Shown here piece after piece: positions 1-8,800 of a stretch of DNA of 64,000 nucleotides. Source of the stretch: CAYNRE01 sp964399535 (GTDB lineage Bacteria; Planctomycetota; Planctomycetia; Pirellulales; CAYNRE01); assembly GCA_964399535.1 (NCBI GenBank), contig CAYNRE010000009.1:62001-126000 (forward strand). Direction: 5' to 3'. The notes under the pieces are model-generated. The model made no database searches and was not told where the DNA came from. It worked only from the letters and a program-made list of their open reading frames with translations. The stretch's first letter is position 1. The number at the start of each line of letters is the position of its first letter. Position numbers and translations under genes: made by a program.

Positions 1-827
1 GCTCGGCCGGCCTCCCCCCCGCGGTCGACCAGGGGATCATTCTGGCCCCGTTCAACGAACCCGAAATCTTGGATGCCATCGTCACGCGCCATGCCCACGA
101 AATCGCCGCCGTGATCTGCGAGCCGGTCTATTACAATGCCGGCTGCATCCTCCCCCGGCCCGACTTTCTCGAAGCCCTGGTTCGCCTCACCCGCCGCCAC
201 CAGATCCTGCTCATCTTCGACGAGGTCCTCTCCGCCTTCCGCATGGCCCCCGGTGGCGCGCAGCAATACCTGGGCATCACCCCCGATCTCTGCACGCTCG
301 GCAAGGCCGTGGGAGGCGGCGCGCCGCTCAGCGCTTTCGGCGGCCGCGCAGACCTCATGCACCATCTGATGCCGACCGGCCCTTGCCAGCACAGCGGCAC
401 CTACAACGCCCACCCCCTGGCCGTCGCCGCCGGATGCGCCGCCGTTACCGCCTATTGCCAACCGGGCTTCTACGACCACCTGGGGCAACTGGCCGATCGC
501 CTCTACCCTGCCTTGCAGCAAATCTTCGACCGGCACGGCATCGCCGGCCGGGTCCAGGGGCTCGGCGCACGCTTCGGAATTTATTTCGGCCTCTCGGGGC
601 CGGCTACCAGTTATCGCGACGCGGTGCGCCACGATCGCGGCCTGATGCTTCGCTTCATTCGCGCGGCGATCGCCGAGGGAGTCTACCTCCACGACTACGG
701 CGGCGCGGCCTGCCACCATGGGTTTTGCCACGCCCTAAGCTTGGCCGATGCCGACGAAATCCTCCGCCGGCTCGACCGCGCCGCGCTCCAAACGGCCGCC
801 GACGAGACAGCCCCAGCGGCAGGCTGA
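1..827 (+). CDS. Class III PLP aminotransferase / GSA aminomutase-like, C-terminal part (5' cut by window edge)
   Basis: The reading frame is open from base 3 to the stop at 825-827, so the N-terminal part lies outside the window. The fold is PLP-dependent class III. FDEVLSAFR supplies the cofactor-pyridine Asp, TLGKAVGGG the Schiff-base Lys, and HSGTYNAHPLAVAAG the loop that in glutamate-1-semialdehyde aminomutase (HemL) contacts the second subunit. GSAM-like paralogues use varied amino substrates, so the true substrate cannot be stated, and without the N-terminus HemL proper cannot be separated from a paralogue. It converges on the sigma-54 activator at 872-2260 with a 44-bp gap. Confidence 0.8.
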   Translation, partial: SAGLPPAVDQGIILAPFNEPEILDAIVTRHAHEIAAVICEPVYYNAGCILPRPDFLEALVRLTRRHQILLIFDEVLSAFRMAPGGAQQYLGITPDLCTLGKAVGGGAPLSAFGGRADLMHHLMPTGPCQHSGTYNAHPLAVAAGCAAVTAYCQPGFYDHLGQLADRLYPALQQIFDRHGIAGRVQGLGARFGIYFGLSGPATSYRDAVRHDRGLMLRFIRAAIAEGVYLHDYGGAACHHGFCHALSLADADEILRRLDRAALQTAADETAPAAG

Positions 828-871
828 TCCCCCTCCCCTAAACGGGGCAACGCCCTCCCGCGCTACCACCC

Positions 872-2260
872 TCAACCGTGCCGAAACATGGCCCCGTCCA
901 GGCCGTGGTTCTTCATCAACCGGTAGAGCGTGCCCCGCGGCAGTTTCGCCTCCTGAGCTGCCAGTTTCACGTCTCCCCGGTGCCGCTCCAACAGGGCCGT
1001 CAGATACTCGCGCTCGAAACGCGCCACCTGCTGCTCGCGCAGTTCGAAGAATCCGCCGCTGGCGCTCTGCCACTGGCCGGCCGCGGCAACCACGTCGTCG
1101 GGTAAATCGTCCAGCCCGAGCATGTTGTCGGTCGAAAGCGCCACCGCGCGGCGAATCACATTCTGCAATTCGCGCGCGTTGCCCGGCCAGGGGTGCTCGC
1201 GCAATACCTGAAACGCCTCGGGGGAAATGCCCGTCAGCGGCCTCCCCATCTCCCGGCTCGCTCGGGTCGCGAAGTACTCGGCCAACAATCCCAGGTCGTC
1301 GCCACGCTCGCGGATTGGCGGCAAGACGATCTCAACCACCTTGATCCGGTAATACAAGTCCTGGCGAAACCGCCCGTCGCGCACCATCGCCCCCAGGTCC
1401 CGGGCCGTGGCCGCCACGATTCGCACGTCGATGTCGATCTCGTCGCGCCCTCCCAACCGGCGAATCTTTCGCTCCTGCAGCGTTCGCAACAGCTTCGCCT
1501 GTAGCACCGGCGGCAGCTCGCCCAACTCGTCTAGAAAAAAGGTGCCGCCATGGGCGAATTCCAAGAGCCCGATCCGCCGGCTGTCGGCCCCCGTGAACGT
1601 GCCCCGCTCGTGCCCGAAAAACTCGCTCTCCATCAGGTTCTCGGGAATCGCGCCGCAGTCCACGGGCACAAACGGCCGATCGGCCCGGCGGCTGCGCGAA
1701 TGAATCGCCCGCGCTACCAGTTCCTTGCCCGTGCCGGTCTCTCCGGTCACCAGCACGGGCACGTCGGCGTCGGCCACCTGCACGATCGTCTCGAACACCC
1801 GCTGCATGGCGGGGCTGGTGCCGATGATCTCGTCGAACCCGTAGGGCCGCTCGAGCTGGCGCCGCAAGAGCCGGTGCTCGGCCCCCAGCCGGCGCCCGGC
1901 CACCAATCGCTCCACGGCCGAAGGCAGCTCCGCCTCCAACAGCGCTTCGTCCAAGTACTCGGCGGCGCCCAGCCGCAGGCAGGCCGCGGCCGTCGCCACC
2001 GAAGGCGACTCGGCCGCCACCACCAGGGGCAGCTCCGAGTCCAGCTTCCGCAGCCGCGCCACTGCGTCGAGCCCGGCCGCCGATTGGCGCAGCACCACCA
2101 GCGCCAGATCGGCGGGAAACTCCCGCAGCCGGGTCTCGAAATCGCCCTCCGGCCGTACCCGCTCCAGCGCCGCCGGAAACTGGGCCGCGGTCAAAGAATT
2201 CAGCAGCCGGGCGGCCTTCGGGTCGTCTTCATCGACGACTAACACCCGAGTCTGAGACAT
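872..2260 (-). CDS. Sigma-54-dependent NtrC-family activator with degenerate receiver domain
   Basis: This 462-residue protein has a receiver-like domain (1-120), an AAA+ sigma-54 interaction domain (about 140-375) and a Fis-type helix-turn-helix (about 425-455). The ATPase looks intact: Walker A GETGTGKE (173-180), Walker B FFLDELGELP (241-250), arginine-finger region RFRQDLYYRI (297-306). The sigma-54 contact loop reads GTFTGA (220-225) rather than GAFTGA. In the receiver the acidic pocket (D10-D13) remains, but the phosphoacceptor Asp position is V56, and the usual KP after the YL motif reads EA (105-106). It should therefore not be switched by ordinary Asp phosphorylation. No histidine kinase lies nearby. 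The family drives transcription from -24/-12 promoters; its targets are unknown. Confidence 0.92.
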   Translation of the reverse strand: MSQTRVLVVDEDDPKAARLLNSLTAAQFPAALERVRPEGDFETRLREFPADLALVVLRQSAAGLDAVARLRKLDSELPLVVAAESPSVATAAACLRLGAAEYLDEALLEAELPSAVERLVAGRRLGAEHRLLRRQLERPYGFDEIIGTSPAMQRVFETIVQVADADVPVLVTGETGTGKELVARAIHSRSRRADRPFVPVDCGAIPENLMESEFFGHERGTFTGADSRRIGLLEFAHGGTFFLDELGELPPVLQAKLLRTLQERKIRRLGGRDEIDIDVRIVAATARDLGAMVRDGRFRQDLYYRIKVVEIVLPPIRERGDDLGLLAEYFATRASREMGRPLTGISPEAFQVLREHPWPGNARELQNVIRRAVALSTDNMLGLDDLPDDVVAAAGQWQSASGGFFELREQQVARFEREYLTALLERHRGDVKLAAQEAKLPRGTLYRLMKNHGLDGAMFRHG

Positions 2261-2354
2261 GTCCGTCCGATCGCCCGCGCATCGGGCTCAGCCGGCCATC
2301 GGGCCCCGGCGACGGACCGCCTCCACCGCGGGCTGGCCACCTGGCGAGTTTCGC

Positions 2355-3245
2355 TTAACCGTAACTCTCGCGGTGAATCTGTTGCTTTTGAATGCCGATC
2401 GCGGCCAGGTTGGCCAGTGCCGACTCCAGAAACCGCGGCTTGGCCTCCTCGCCGCGCTGCCGCGCCGCCTCTCGATCGTACTTGGTAATCCCCGGACCGC
2501 AGCAGAAAACCTCGACCGCCGACGGATCGCGCACATACTGCCGCAGCACGTGCTCGTCGACTCGCCCCGAATGCACGTGCGGTCCCTGCACGTTCTTCTC
2601 GCGGGTCAGGCAGTGTACCACGGTCAGCTTGTCGGGGTGCAACATCTGCAGCTTGTCCAGCTCGTGGCGGAAGATCACGTCCTTCCAGGTCTTGTTGCTG
2701 TAGATCAGCGTGTGCTTGAGCCGCATGTTGTGCGCCAGGGCGTGCTTGATAATGCTGAAATTCGGCACCGCCCCCGAGCCCGCGCATAAGTGAATGATGT
2801 GGTCGGTCCGATTCTCGATGTCGGCCGGCAGCACATAAGGACCGGTGAACCCGGTGATCACCATCCGTGCCCCCCGGTTGATCCGCCGCACCAATAGCGG
2901 CGAGAGCAGCGGCGGGTACTTGGTCATCCCCGTAATGTATTCCTCTTCCTTAACCGTCACCGCCAGGTACTTCTCGTGCGGGGCCGAACACATGCTGTAG
3001 GCCCGTGGCGGCTCCTTCTTCCCCTTCATGTCTTCCAGGTAACGCGTAAACCGGTCCAGCGCGGCGAACTGGTGGGGGTCGATCGTCAGAAAGTGGCCCG
3101 GCAGGTAGTCCAGCCGGTCGTTGCCCGTGAAAAACACCAGCGTGCTGGTGTCGTGCGTTTCACGAATCACGTCGGCGACCATCACCTCCAGCTCGCGAAT
3201 GCGCTTCCGCGATACCACCTCCGACTCGGTCTGCACTTCCGCCAT
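2355..3245 (-). CDS. FNR-family FAD/NAD(P)H oxidoreductase
   Basis: A 296-residue ferredoxin-NADP reductase-type flavoprotein. RAYSMCSAP (81-89) matches the RxYS FAD-binding strand, GSGAVPNFSI (156-165) is the nucleotide pyrophosphate-binding turn, and CCGPG (248-252) is the Cys-Gly motif near the nicotinamide. There is no fused 2Fe-2S domain, so it probably passes electrons to or from a separate partner. The ATG at 3245 was chosen over one 19 codons upstream because GGAAGG lies just before it. It resembles reductase components of ring-epoxidising or dioxygenase systems, but no such partner is present, so its electron partner is unknown. It diverges from the PbfA-like gene across a 350-bp gap. 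Confidence 0.82.
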   Translation of the reverse strand: MAEVQTESEVVSRKRIRELEVMVADVIRETHDTSTLVFFTGNDRLDYLPGHFLTIDPHQFAALDRFTRYLEDMKGKKEPPRAYSMCSAPHEKYLAVTVKEEEYITGMTKYPPLLSPLLVRRINRGARMVITGFTGPYVLPADIENRTDHIIHLCAGSGAVPNFSIIKHALAHNMRLKHTLIYSNKTWKDVIFRHELDKLQMLHPDKLTVVHCLTREKNVQGPHVHSGRVDEHVLRQYVRDPSAVEVFCCGPGITKYDREAARQRGEEAKPRFLESALANLAAIGIQKQQIHRESYG

Positions 3246-3594
3246 GACCTTCCCCAACGATTCCACGCTTATCGACCACCCACTACGTCGGCCTCGGCAC
3301 ACTGGCCCACCAAGGGCTCGCCCGGCCAGCGCCCGCTACCTGCGCGCCGCGGGGCCCGGCCCCGCCAGGCACGCGGCAGATTCCACCGGGAACCCTTCGC
3401 GGCCGCCGCAAGAGGTTCCATAATGTCTCTCAGCCCCTCTCCTGACAAGGGCCGCGCGAGGCCCATTTAGGCCCCCAGCTCGTCCCTGGCGGCACCCGCG
3501 CCCCTCCCCCAGCCAAGGCCCGGCACACCAGCTACAATCCCCCTCGGGCTCCCCCCGTCGAGCCGCCCCGATCGTCCCCTCGTGACGCCGCCCC
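3246..3594. other. Divergent intergenic region between FNR-type gene and PbfA-like gene
   Basis: This stretch of roughly 350 bases separates two divergently oriented genes and should carry both promoters. I see no convincing -35/-10 pair, sigma-54 -24/-12 element or strong hairpin. Short open frames on both strands have no recognisable content. Confidence 0.4.
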
Positions 3595-5001
3595 ATGCCG
3601 AACCCCGTAGAGTTTCCCGTGAATCAGCCTGCCAGTGGCTCCCCCGCCACCCCCTGCAAATCCGAAGGCGACCTGAATCTCTCCAGCCGTCGCCAGGCCT
3701 GGCAGGCCCGGGCGATCGACCAGGCCACCCGAGAGCTTCTGGAAGACGACGCCAAATTCTTCCTGCACCAATCGCTGTCCACTCCCTGTCTCAACGCCCT
3801 CGCCCGCAGCGAGGGGCCCTACCTGGTCGACCTGGCCGGGCGACGCTATCTCGACTTCCACGGCAACTATGTCCACCAGGTCGGGTTCGGCAACCCGGCG
3901 GTGGTGGCCGCCATCGAGGCCCAGATGCGCGAGCTGCCGTTTTGCCCGCGCCGCTACACAAATCGGCCCGCCGTCGAACTGGCCCGCCGTCTTACCCAGT
4001 TGGCCCCGGGCGACCTCGACAAAGTGCTTTTCTGCCCCGGCGGCACTTCGGCCATTGGCATGGCCCTCAAGCTGGCCCGCATCGCCACGGGCCGCTACAA
4101 AACCGTCTCGATGTGGGATTCGTTCCACGGCGCCTCGCTCGACGCCATCTCAGTCGGCGGCGAGGAAATCTTTCGCGGCCACGCGGGGCCCCTCCTGCCC
4201 GGCACCGAACATGTGCCCCCCCCCGACTCGTACCGCTGCCTCTGGGATTGTCACCAGCGGGGTGGCTGCGACCTGAAGTGCGCGGGGTATCTCGAATACG
4301 TGCTGGAGAAAGAAGGCGACGTCGCCGCCGTCGTGGCCGAAAGCGTTCGCAGTACTCCGTACATCCCCTCGCCCCAGTACTGGCAGGCCGTGCGCCGCGC
4401 CTGCGATCGCCACGGCACCCTGCTCATTCTCGACGAGATTCCCCACGCCCTGGGCCGCACCGGCCGCATGTTTACCTGCGAACACTTTGGCATCGTGCCC
4501 GACATGCTGGTCATCGGCAAAGGGCTCGGCGGCGGAATCTTTCCCCTGGCCGCCCTCATCGCCCGCGGCCGGCTCGACCTGGCCCCCGACCGCGCCCTGG
4601 GGCACTACACGCACGAAAAGAACCCCGTGGCCTGCGCCGCCGCCCTGGCCACGCTCGACTACATCACCGAACACGACTTGCTCGAGCGCACCCGCCGCCT
4701 GGGCGACCACGCCCTGGGGCGACTCCGTGCCATGCAGGCCCGCTACCCGCTGGTCGGCGATGTGCGCGGGCTCGGCCTGCTCTTGGGCATCGAACTGGTT
4801 CGCGACCGGGCCACCCGCGAGCGGGCCAGCGATGAAGCCGAGGAAATTCTCTACCGCGCGCTCGACCGCGGCCTGAGCTTCAAGCTCACCATGGGCAACA
4901 TCATCACCCTGATGCCGGCCTTGACCATTTCCGAGCCGGAACTCGACCGGGCCCTGGACATCGTCGACCAGTGTCTGGCCGAGGTCAGCCCCCCCGCCTG
5001 A
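3595..5001 (+). CDS. PLP-dependent class III enzyme, PbfA-like (1-hydroxy-2-aminoethylphosphonate ammonia-lyase candidate)
   Basis: A 468-residue, full-length class III PLP enzyme. LILDEIPHALGRTG holds the pyridine-binding Asp and VIGKGLGGGIFP the Schiff-base Lys. Several stretches agree with what I recall of the PbfA family, which eliminates ammonia from (R)-1-hydroxy-2-aminoethylphosphonate to give phosphonoacetaldehyde: FLHQSLSTPCLNAL near the N-terminus, LPFCPRRYTNRPAVELA, LLPGTEHVPPP, HYTHEKNPVACAAAL and SFKLTMGNIITL. A Cys-rich segment (CLWDCHQRGGCDLKC) lies mid-protein. No phosphonate transporter, PhnX or other phosphonate gene is in the window, so the name is family inference. An ordinary aminotransferase is the alternative. 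Confidence 0.72.
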   Translation: MPNPVEFPVNQPASGSPATPCKSEGDLNLSSRRQAWQARAIDQATRELLEDDAKFFLHQSLSTPCLNALARSEGPYLVDLAGRRYLDFHGNYVHQVGFGNPAVVAAIEAQMRELPFCPRRYTNRPAVELARRLTQLAPGDLDKVLFCPGGTSAIGMALKLARIATGRYKTVSMWDSFHGASLDAISVGGEEIFRGHAGPLLPGTEHVPPPDSYRCLWDCHQRGGCDLKCAGYLEYVLEKEGDVAAVVAESVRSTPYIPSPQYWQAVRRACDRHGTLLILDEIPHALGRTGRMFTCEHFGIVPDMLVIGKGLGGGIFPLAALIARGRLDLAPDRALGHYTHEKNPVACAAALATLDYITEHDLLERTRRLGDHALGRLRAMQARYPLVGDVRGLGLLLGIELVRDRATRERASDEAEEILYRALDRGLSFKLTMGNIITLMPALTISEPELDRALDIVDQCLAEVSPPA

Positions 5002-5035
5002 ACCGCTTCCACCACCGATCGGTTCCCCCGCTCGC

Positions 5036-6232
5036 TTAGCAACGTAAGAACGCCGGCCAAAGCCCGTCGCTAATCACCAGCCCCGCTCGGGTCAGGTGCA
5101 GTCGGCCCCCTTGCCGCGCCAGCCATCCGCGATCCAGATACTCGCTCAGCTCCTTTCCGCCCAGCTCGCTCGGAGAAAAGCCGAATCGCCGCGCAAACTC
5201 GGCCTCGTCCACGCCCGCGATCCGTCGCAGACCTAGCACGAGCGCTTCCCGGGCTCGGTCTTCCGGCCCCAATCGCTCCCGCTGGGCCACCGGGCTTTCT
5301 CTCCGGGCCATCGCTCGCAAGTACCGGCTGGTGCTGCGAAAGTTCACCCCCCGCTCGCCGGCCAGGTAGCGGGCCGCTCCTGGTCCCACGGCCCAATACT
5401 CCTCGGCGTTCCAATACACTTCGTTGTGTCGGCAGCGGTGGCCGGGCCGGGCGAAGTTCGACACCTCGTAATGCTCCAGGCCGGCGGCCGATAGCCGGTC
5501 GATTCCCTCCAGGTACATCTCTCGCTCAAGCTCTTCGCCCGCCGCGGCCAATTCGCCCCGCCGCTGCCGGCCCCAAAACGCGGTCCCCTTTTCCCACGTC
5601 AGGCCATAGGTCGAAACGTGGTCGGGTTCCAGCGCCAAGGCCGCCTCCAAATCGGCCAGCCATCCGGGCCCGGTTTCGCCTGGCGTGCCGAAGATCAAAT
5701 CGAGCGAAACGCTGGCTCCGGGCAGTTTGCTCCGAATCGCGTCGACCGCCCTCCGCACTTCCTCCGGCCCGTGATCGCGCTCCAGCAAACTCAGCTTCGC
5801 CGGGTCGAGCGATTGGCTCCCCAGGCTCACCCGGTTCACCCCCGCGGCGGCCATCGCCCCCAAGAGCTCCGCCTGAACATCGGCCGGGTTGGCTTCGACG
5901 GAAACCTCGCTCTGCGCGTTCCAGCAGAATGACCGCCGCACCGAGGCCGTCAAACGCTCAAACTGGCGCGGCGCCAGTTGGGTGGGCGTTCCGCCTCCCA
6001 GAAACAAGGTCTCTAGCTTCCAAGGGCCCCCGCAGCCTGCCAATTCCTCGTCCACCGCGGCCAGGTAGGGCTCGACCAGGTCTGGCCGGCCGGCCACGAG
6101 CGTGAAGTTGCAGTACCCGCAGCGCCGCCGACAAAACGGCACATGCACATAGAGCGACTGCGGGGCGGTTCCCGCCGCCAAATCCACCCCCTCCCGCTCC
6201 TCCTCGCGACGCTCACGTTCCGGCAGTCTCAT
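5036..6232 (-). CDS. hemW: HemW-like radical SAM protein (oxygen-independent coproporphyrinogen oxidase family)
   Basis: A 398-residue radical SAM protein. The 4Fe-4S motif CRRRCGYC gives Cys34, Cys38 and Cys41 in the CX3CX2C spacing, preceded by SLYVHVPF, which is diagnostic of the HemN/HemW family. LFLGGGTPTQL is the SAM-binding glycine motif, and a small HemN C-terminal domain follows (RIAGVDEAEFARRFG). HemW proteins act as haem chaperones; the motifs alone cannot exclude coproporphyrinogen dehydrogenase activity. Its ATG overlaps the stop of the amidohydrolase gene upstream in an ATGA (6229-6232), indicating translational coupling. Confidence 0.88.
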   Translation of the reverse strand: MRLPERERREEEREGVDLAAGTAPQSLYVHVPFCRRRCGYCNFTLVAGRPDLVEPYLAAVDEELAGCGGPWKLETLFLGGGTPTQLAPRQFERLTASVRRSFCWNAQSEVSVEANPADVQAELLGAMAAAGVNRVSLGSQSLDPAKLSLLERDHGPEEVRRAVDAIRSKLPGASVSLDLIFGTPGETGPGWLADLEAALALEPDHVSTYGLTWEKGTAFWGRQRRGELAAAGEELEREMYLEGIDRLSAAGLEHYEVSNFARPGHRCRHNEVYWNAEEYWAVGPGAARYLAGERGVNFRSTSRYLRAMARRESPVAQRERLGPEDRAREALVLGLRRIAGVDEAEFARRFGFSPSELGGKELSEYLDRGWLARQGGRLHLTRAGLVISDGLWPAFLRC

Positions 6233-7227
6233 GCCAGCCCCAGCAGGGCTCGCGCGTTCTCGCGGACCACGCGGGCCAGCACTTCCGAGGGTAAATCCAG
6301 CCCGGCCAACACCTCGAACTGCGGCACCGCTTGCCCGGGCGCCAGATAGTCGGTTCCCAGCATCAATCGCTCTGCGCGGCGAATGACAAATTCTCGCCCG
6401 AAGGCCGCGTCGCGCGACAGCGCCATGGCCCCGCTCCCTGCCGACAAATCGCCATACAAGTTCGGGAAGCGGTCGAACAACTGATCCAGGGCCCCCCCCG
6501 GCGCGACCGGGCCCCGCGGATAGCCCCCCAAGTCGTTCTGCTGCACGTCGCCGCTAATCGAGGCCCAAAAGCCCGGGCCATGGCCGATGAACCTGGCCTC
6601 GGGAAACCGCTCCAGTACTCCCGCCAGGCCAGGCAGCCCCGGTCGATCGGTATTCCGCTGGTTGTCCAGATGAAACAACAGCGGCAAGCCCACCGCCTGG
6701 CACGCCTCGTAGATCGCCAGGTTCCTCGAGTCGTCGATCGCCACGCCCGGCTTGTGTTCGCCAAAGCCCAGGGCGCCCGCCTCGCGATACCGCAACAACA
6801 TCGCCTGCAAGCCGGCCTGCCCCCCCTGGTAACTCGTTCGCGGATCGACCGAGCAAAACGGAATCAGCCGGTCGCGGTAGGGCCGGGTCGCCTGGAGCAC
6901 GAAATCGCTGGTCAAGGGAAAGCTCGACGATTCGGGCGACACCAGCGGCAACACCACCGCCTGGGTGGTACCCCGCGCGTCCATCCACCGCAGCAACCCT
7001 TCGGCGGTCAGCGGCTCGCCCGAGTTCCAGGTTTGGCCCAGGTGCGTGTGCACATCGACCAGGTCGCGGCGAAGCTGCTCGGCTGCGGCCAGTTCGGCTT
7101 GTTCAGGGTTCGCCGGTTCCTCGGCTCGCCCCGCCTGGCTCCAGCCGCCCGAGACGGTTAGCGCCGCCAGCCCCGCTTGCGCCAGAAATCGCCGCCGGTC
7201 GCCTAGCTTGTTCGCCTCGGGCTTCAT
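6229..7227 (-). CDS. Tat-exported amidohydrolase-family (TIM-barrel) metallohydrolase
   Basis: The chosen ATG at 7227 puts a Tat-like signal at the start: DRRRFLAQAG (10-19) then a hydrophobic stretch. The mature protein is an amidohydrolase-2 type barrel. VDVHTHLG (H60, H62) gives the metal-binding HxH, GFGEHKPG and FIGHGPGFW supply later strand ligands, and MLGTDYL holds the distal Asp. The substrate is unknown. An in-frame ATG 26 codons upstream would bury the Tat motif and was rejected. It lies 22 bases downstream of the MBL-fold gene and overlaps hemW by 4 bases, so the three probably form one transcription unit. Confidence 0.82.
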   Translation of the reverse strand: MKPEANKLGDRRRFLAQAGLAALTVSGGWSQAGRAEEPANPEQAELAAAEQLRRDLVDVHTHLGQTWNSGEPLTAEGLLRWMDARGTTQAVVLPLVSPESSSFPLTSDFVLQATRPYRDRLIPFCSVDPRTSYQGGQAGLQAMLLRYREAGALGFGEHKPGVAIDDSRNLAIYEACQAVGLPLLFHLDNQRNTDRPGLPGLAGVLERFPEARFIGHGPGFWASISGDVQQNDLGGYPRGPVAPGGALDQLFDRFPNLYGDLSAGSGAMALSRDAAFGREFVIRRAERLMLGTDYLAPGQAVPQFEVLAGLDLPSEVLARVVRENARALLGLA

Positions 7228-7249
7228 GACCGGTTCCCCCGCGAGGTCC

Positions 7250-8089
7250 TTAAAGCCACAAATGCAAACGCCCGCCCAGCATGTCGGGCAGCGCTTTGCC
7301 CACATAGTCGCGAACCTGCTGCTGATGATACCGCGTGCTGAAATGCCCCGCGACGATCAGCTCGTTGTGAAACCGGTCGCGCCGCTGGATCAAGTCGTCC
7401 AGGTGCATGTGCCCGAACTTGTGAATCTTTTCCTTGCGGTGCCGCGGGGCCACAAAGGTCAGCTCGGTAATCAACACCTGCGCCTCGTACAACGCGGGGC
7501 ACTGGTCCAGCCCTTCGGGCGCGCTGTCGCCCAGGTAACCCACCAAGGGAATCCGCGTCTCGTGGGTCACCTCGGTACCCGACAGCCGCAGATCGCGAAT
7601 CTGCTCGCCGGCGAGCCCCTGGTATTCGGGCTTCAGCTTGCGTCTCCGCTCCCAAACCACGAACGACAGCGACGGAACCGTGTGCTTCGAGGCGGCGGCC
7701 GTCACCACGTGTTCGCGCGACAGCTCGATTTCGTCTCCGGGGACAAGCCCCCGCAACTCGCAGGGCATTCGGCCGCGGTCGAGCCGGGTGAAGAGCTTCA
7801 GGATCCGCTCCACGCTCTCCACGGCGTGCTCCGGCAGATAAATCACCGGCGGATCCATCTTCATCATCCGCCGCCGCGCCACATAAACCGGCAGGGCCGC
7901 CACGTGGTCCAAATGCGTGTGCGAAAGAAACCAGGTCGGCGTTCCCATGAATGCCCAGGGGTGCGCCCCCAGGTCGAACCCCAACTTCAGTTCCACGATG
8001 CGCCAATAGGTCTGCACCGCCGCGCGGGAATAACCCTCGATGGTCAGCCCCTTGTGGGTCATCGTCCGAACCGGCAGATTATGGATCAT
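7250..8089 (-). CDS. MBL-fold metallohydrolase, ribonuclease Z-like
   Basis: A 279-residue metallo-beta-lactamase-fold protein. SHTHLDH (H57, H59, D61, H62) is the HxHxDH metal site, KHTVPS carries the middle His, YLGDSAPE the bridging Asp of tRNase Z-like enzymes, and HMHLDD with AGHFS the distal ligands. The order and spacing resemble ribonuclease Z more than lactonases, but I do not see a clear tRNA-binding exosite arm, so tRNA 3'-processing is only a possibility. It is first in the likely three-gene unit with the amidohydrolase and hemW. Confidence 0.8.
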   Translation of the reverse strand: MIHNLPVRTMTHKGLTIEGYSRAAVQTYWRIVELKLGFDLGAHPWAFMGTPTWFLSHTHLDHVAALPVYVARRRMMKMDPPVIYLPEHAVESVERILKLFTRLDRGRMPCELRGLVPGDEIELSREHVVTAAASKHTVPSLSFVVWERRRKLKPEYQGLAGEQIRDLRLSGTEVTHETRIPLVGYLGDSAPEGLDQCPALYEAQVLITELTFVAPRHRKEKIHKFGHMHLDDLIQRRDRFHNELIVAGHFSTRYHQQQVRDYVGKALPDMLGGRLHLWL

Positions 8090-8239
8090 CGCTCCCTCGC
8101 AACTGGCGAACCGCTCAGTGTACGGGCCTCCAGTGGCCTGGGAAGGGGCCCAGGCCCCCGGCGCCGCGCTGCCGCGCGGACCAGGCTCGCCAAACGATTG
8201 CTCGATGCCGCGCCTTTAGCCTTTCCCGAGTCTCGCGCC

Positions 8240-8800
8240 ATGCTCGATACCCTCAACCCCTATACCCGCGACGAAATCGTCCGCGACTTCCGCCAGGTCG
8301 ACCAACTCGCCCAAGCCTGTTGGCAAGGGTTCAGCGACGACGAATTCTTTCGCCCGCTGGGCACGGGCTGGTCGCCGGCCCAGAACGTGGCCCACCTGGT
8401 CAAATCGACCGACCCGGTCAGCCTGGCGCTGCGGCTCCCTTCGCGGGTGTTGCGGCTGCTTTTCGGTCGCCCCACCGCGGCCGCGCGAAACTACGGCCAA
8501 ATCCGCCAGACCTACCAGGGCATCCTGGCGGCCGGCGGCGGTGCCGGCAGCTTTACCCCCGCCCCCTTCGCGGCGGCGGCGGCCACGCCCGCTCGACGGG
8601 CCAAACTGATGACCGCGGCCCGCCGTTCGGCCGATCGCTTCGCGGCCCGGGTGCTGGCTTACCCCGATGTCGACCTGGACCGCTACCGCCTCCCGCACCC
8701 GCTGATCGGCAAGCTCACCCTGCGTGAAATGCTTCTCTTTACGGTCTATCACCACGGTCACCACCTGGGCAAAGTCCAGCAGCGCCGCGCTGCCCGCTGA
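8240..8800 (+). CDS. DinB-like four-helix-bundle protein
   Basis: A 186-residue protein read from the ATG at 8240. It has the DinB/YfiT metal pattern: one His in the first helical hairpin (GWSPAQNVAHL) and two near the C-terminus (YHHGHHLGK), which together bind a divalent metal. Members are thiol-dependent transferases or stress-induced proteins; the role cannot be fixed here. The frame stays open far upstream over the antisense strand of the MBL gene, but that is compositional, and the DinB homology begins only here. Confidence 0.8.
   Translation: MLDTLNPYTRDEIVRDFRQVDQLAQACWQGFSDDEFFRPLGTGWSPAQNVAHLVKSTDPVSLALRLPSRVLRLLFGRPTAAARNYGQIRQTYQGILAAGGGAGSFTPAPFAAAAATPARRAKLMTAARRSADRFAARVLAYPDVDLDRYRLPHPLIGKLTLREMLLFTVYHHGHHLGKVQQRRAAR

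Noticed and set aside
3582..4835. 417-codon plus-strand frame overlapping the PbfA-like gene
   Set aside because: Arg/Pro-rich out-of-frame translation; the other frame carries the PLP motifs.
6965..8239. Long upstream extension of the DinB frame
   Set aside because: It runs antisense to the MBL and amidohydrolase genes; DinB similarity begins at the ATG at 8240.
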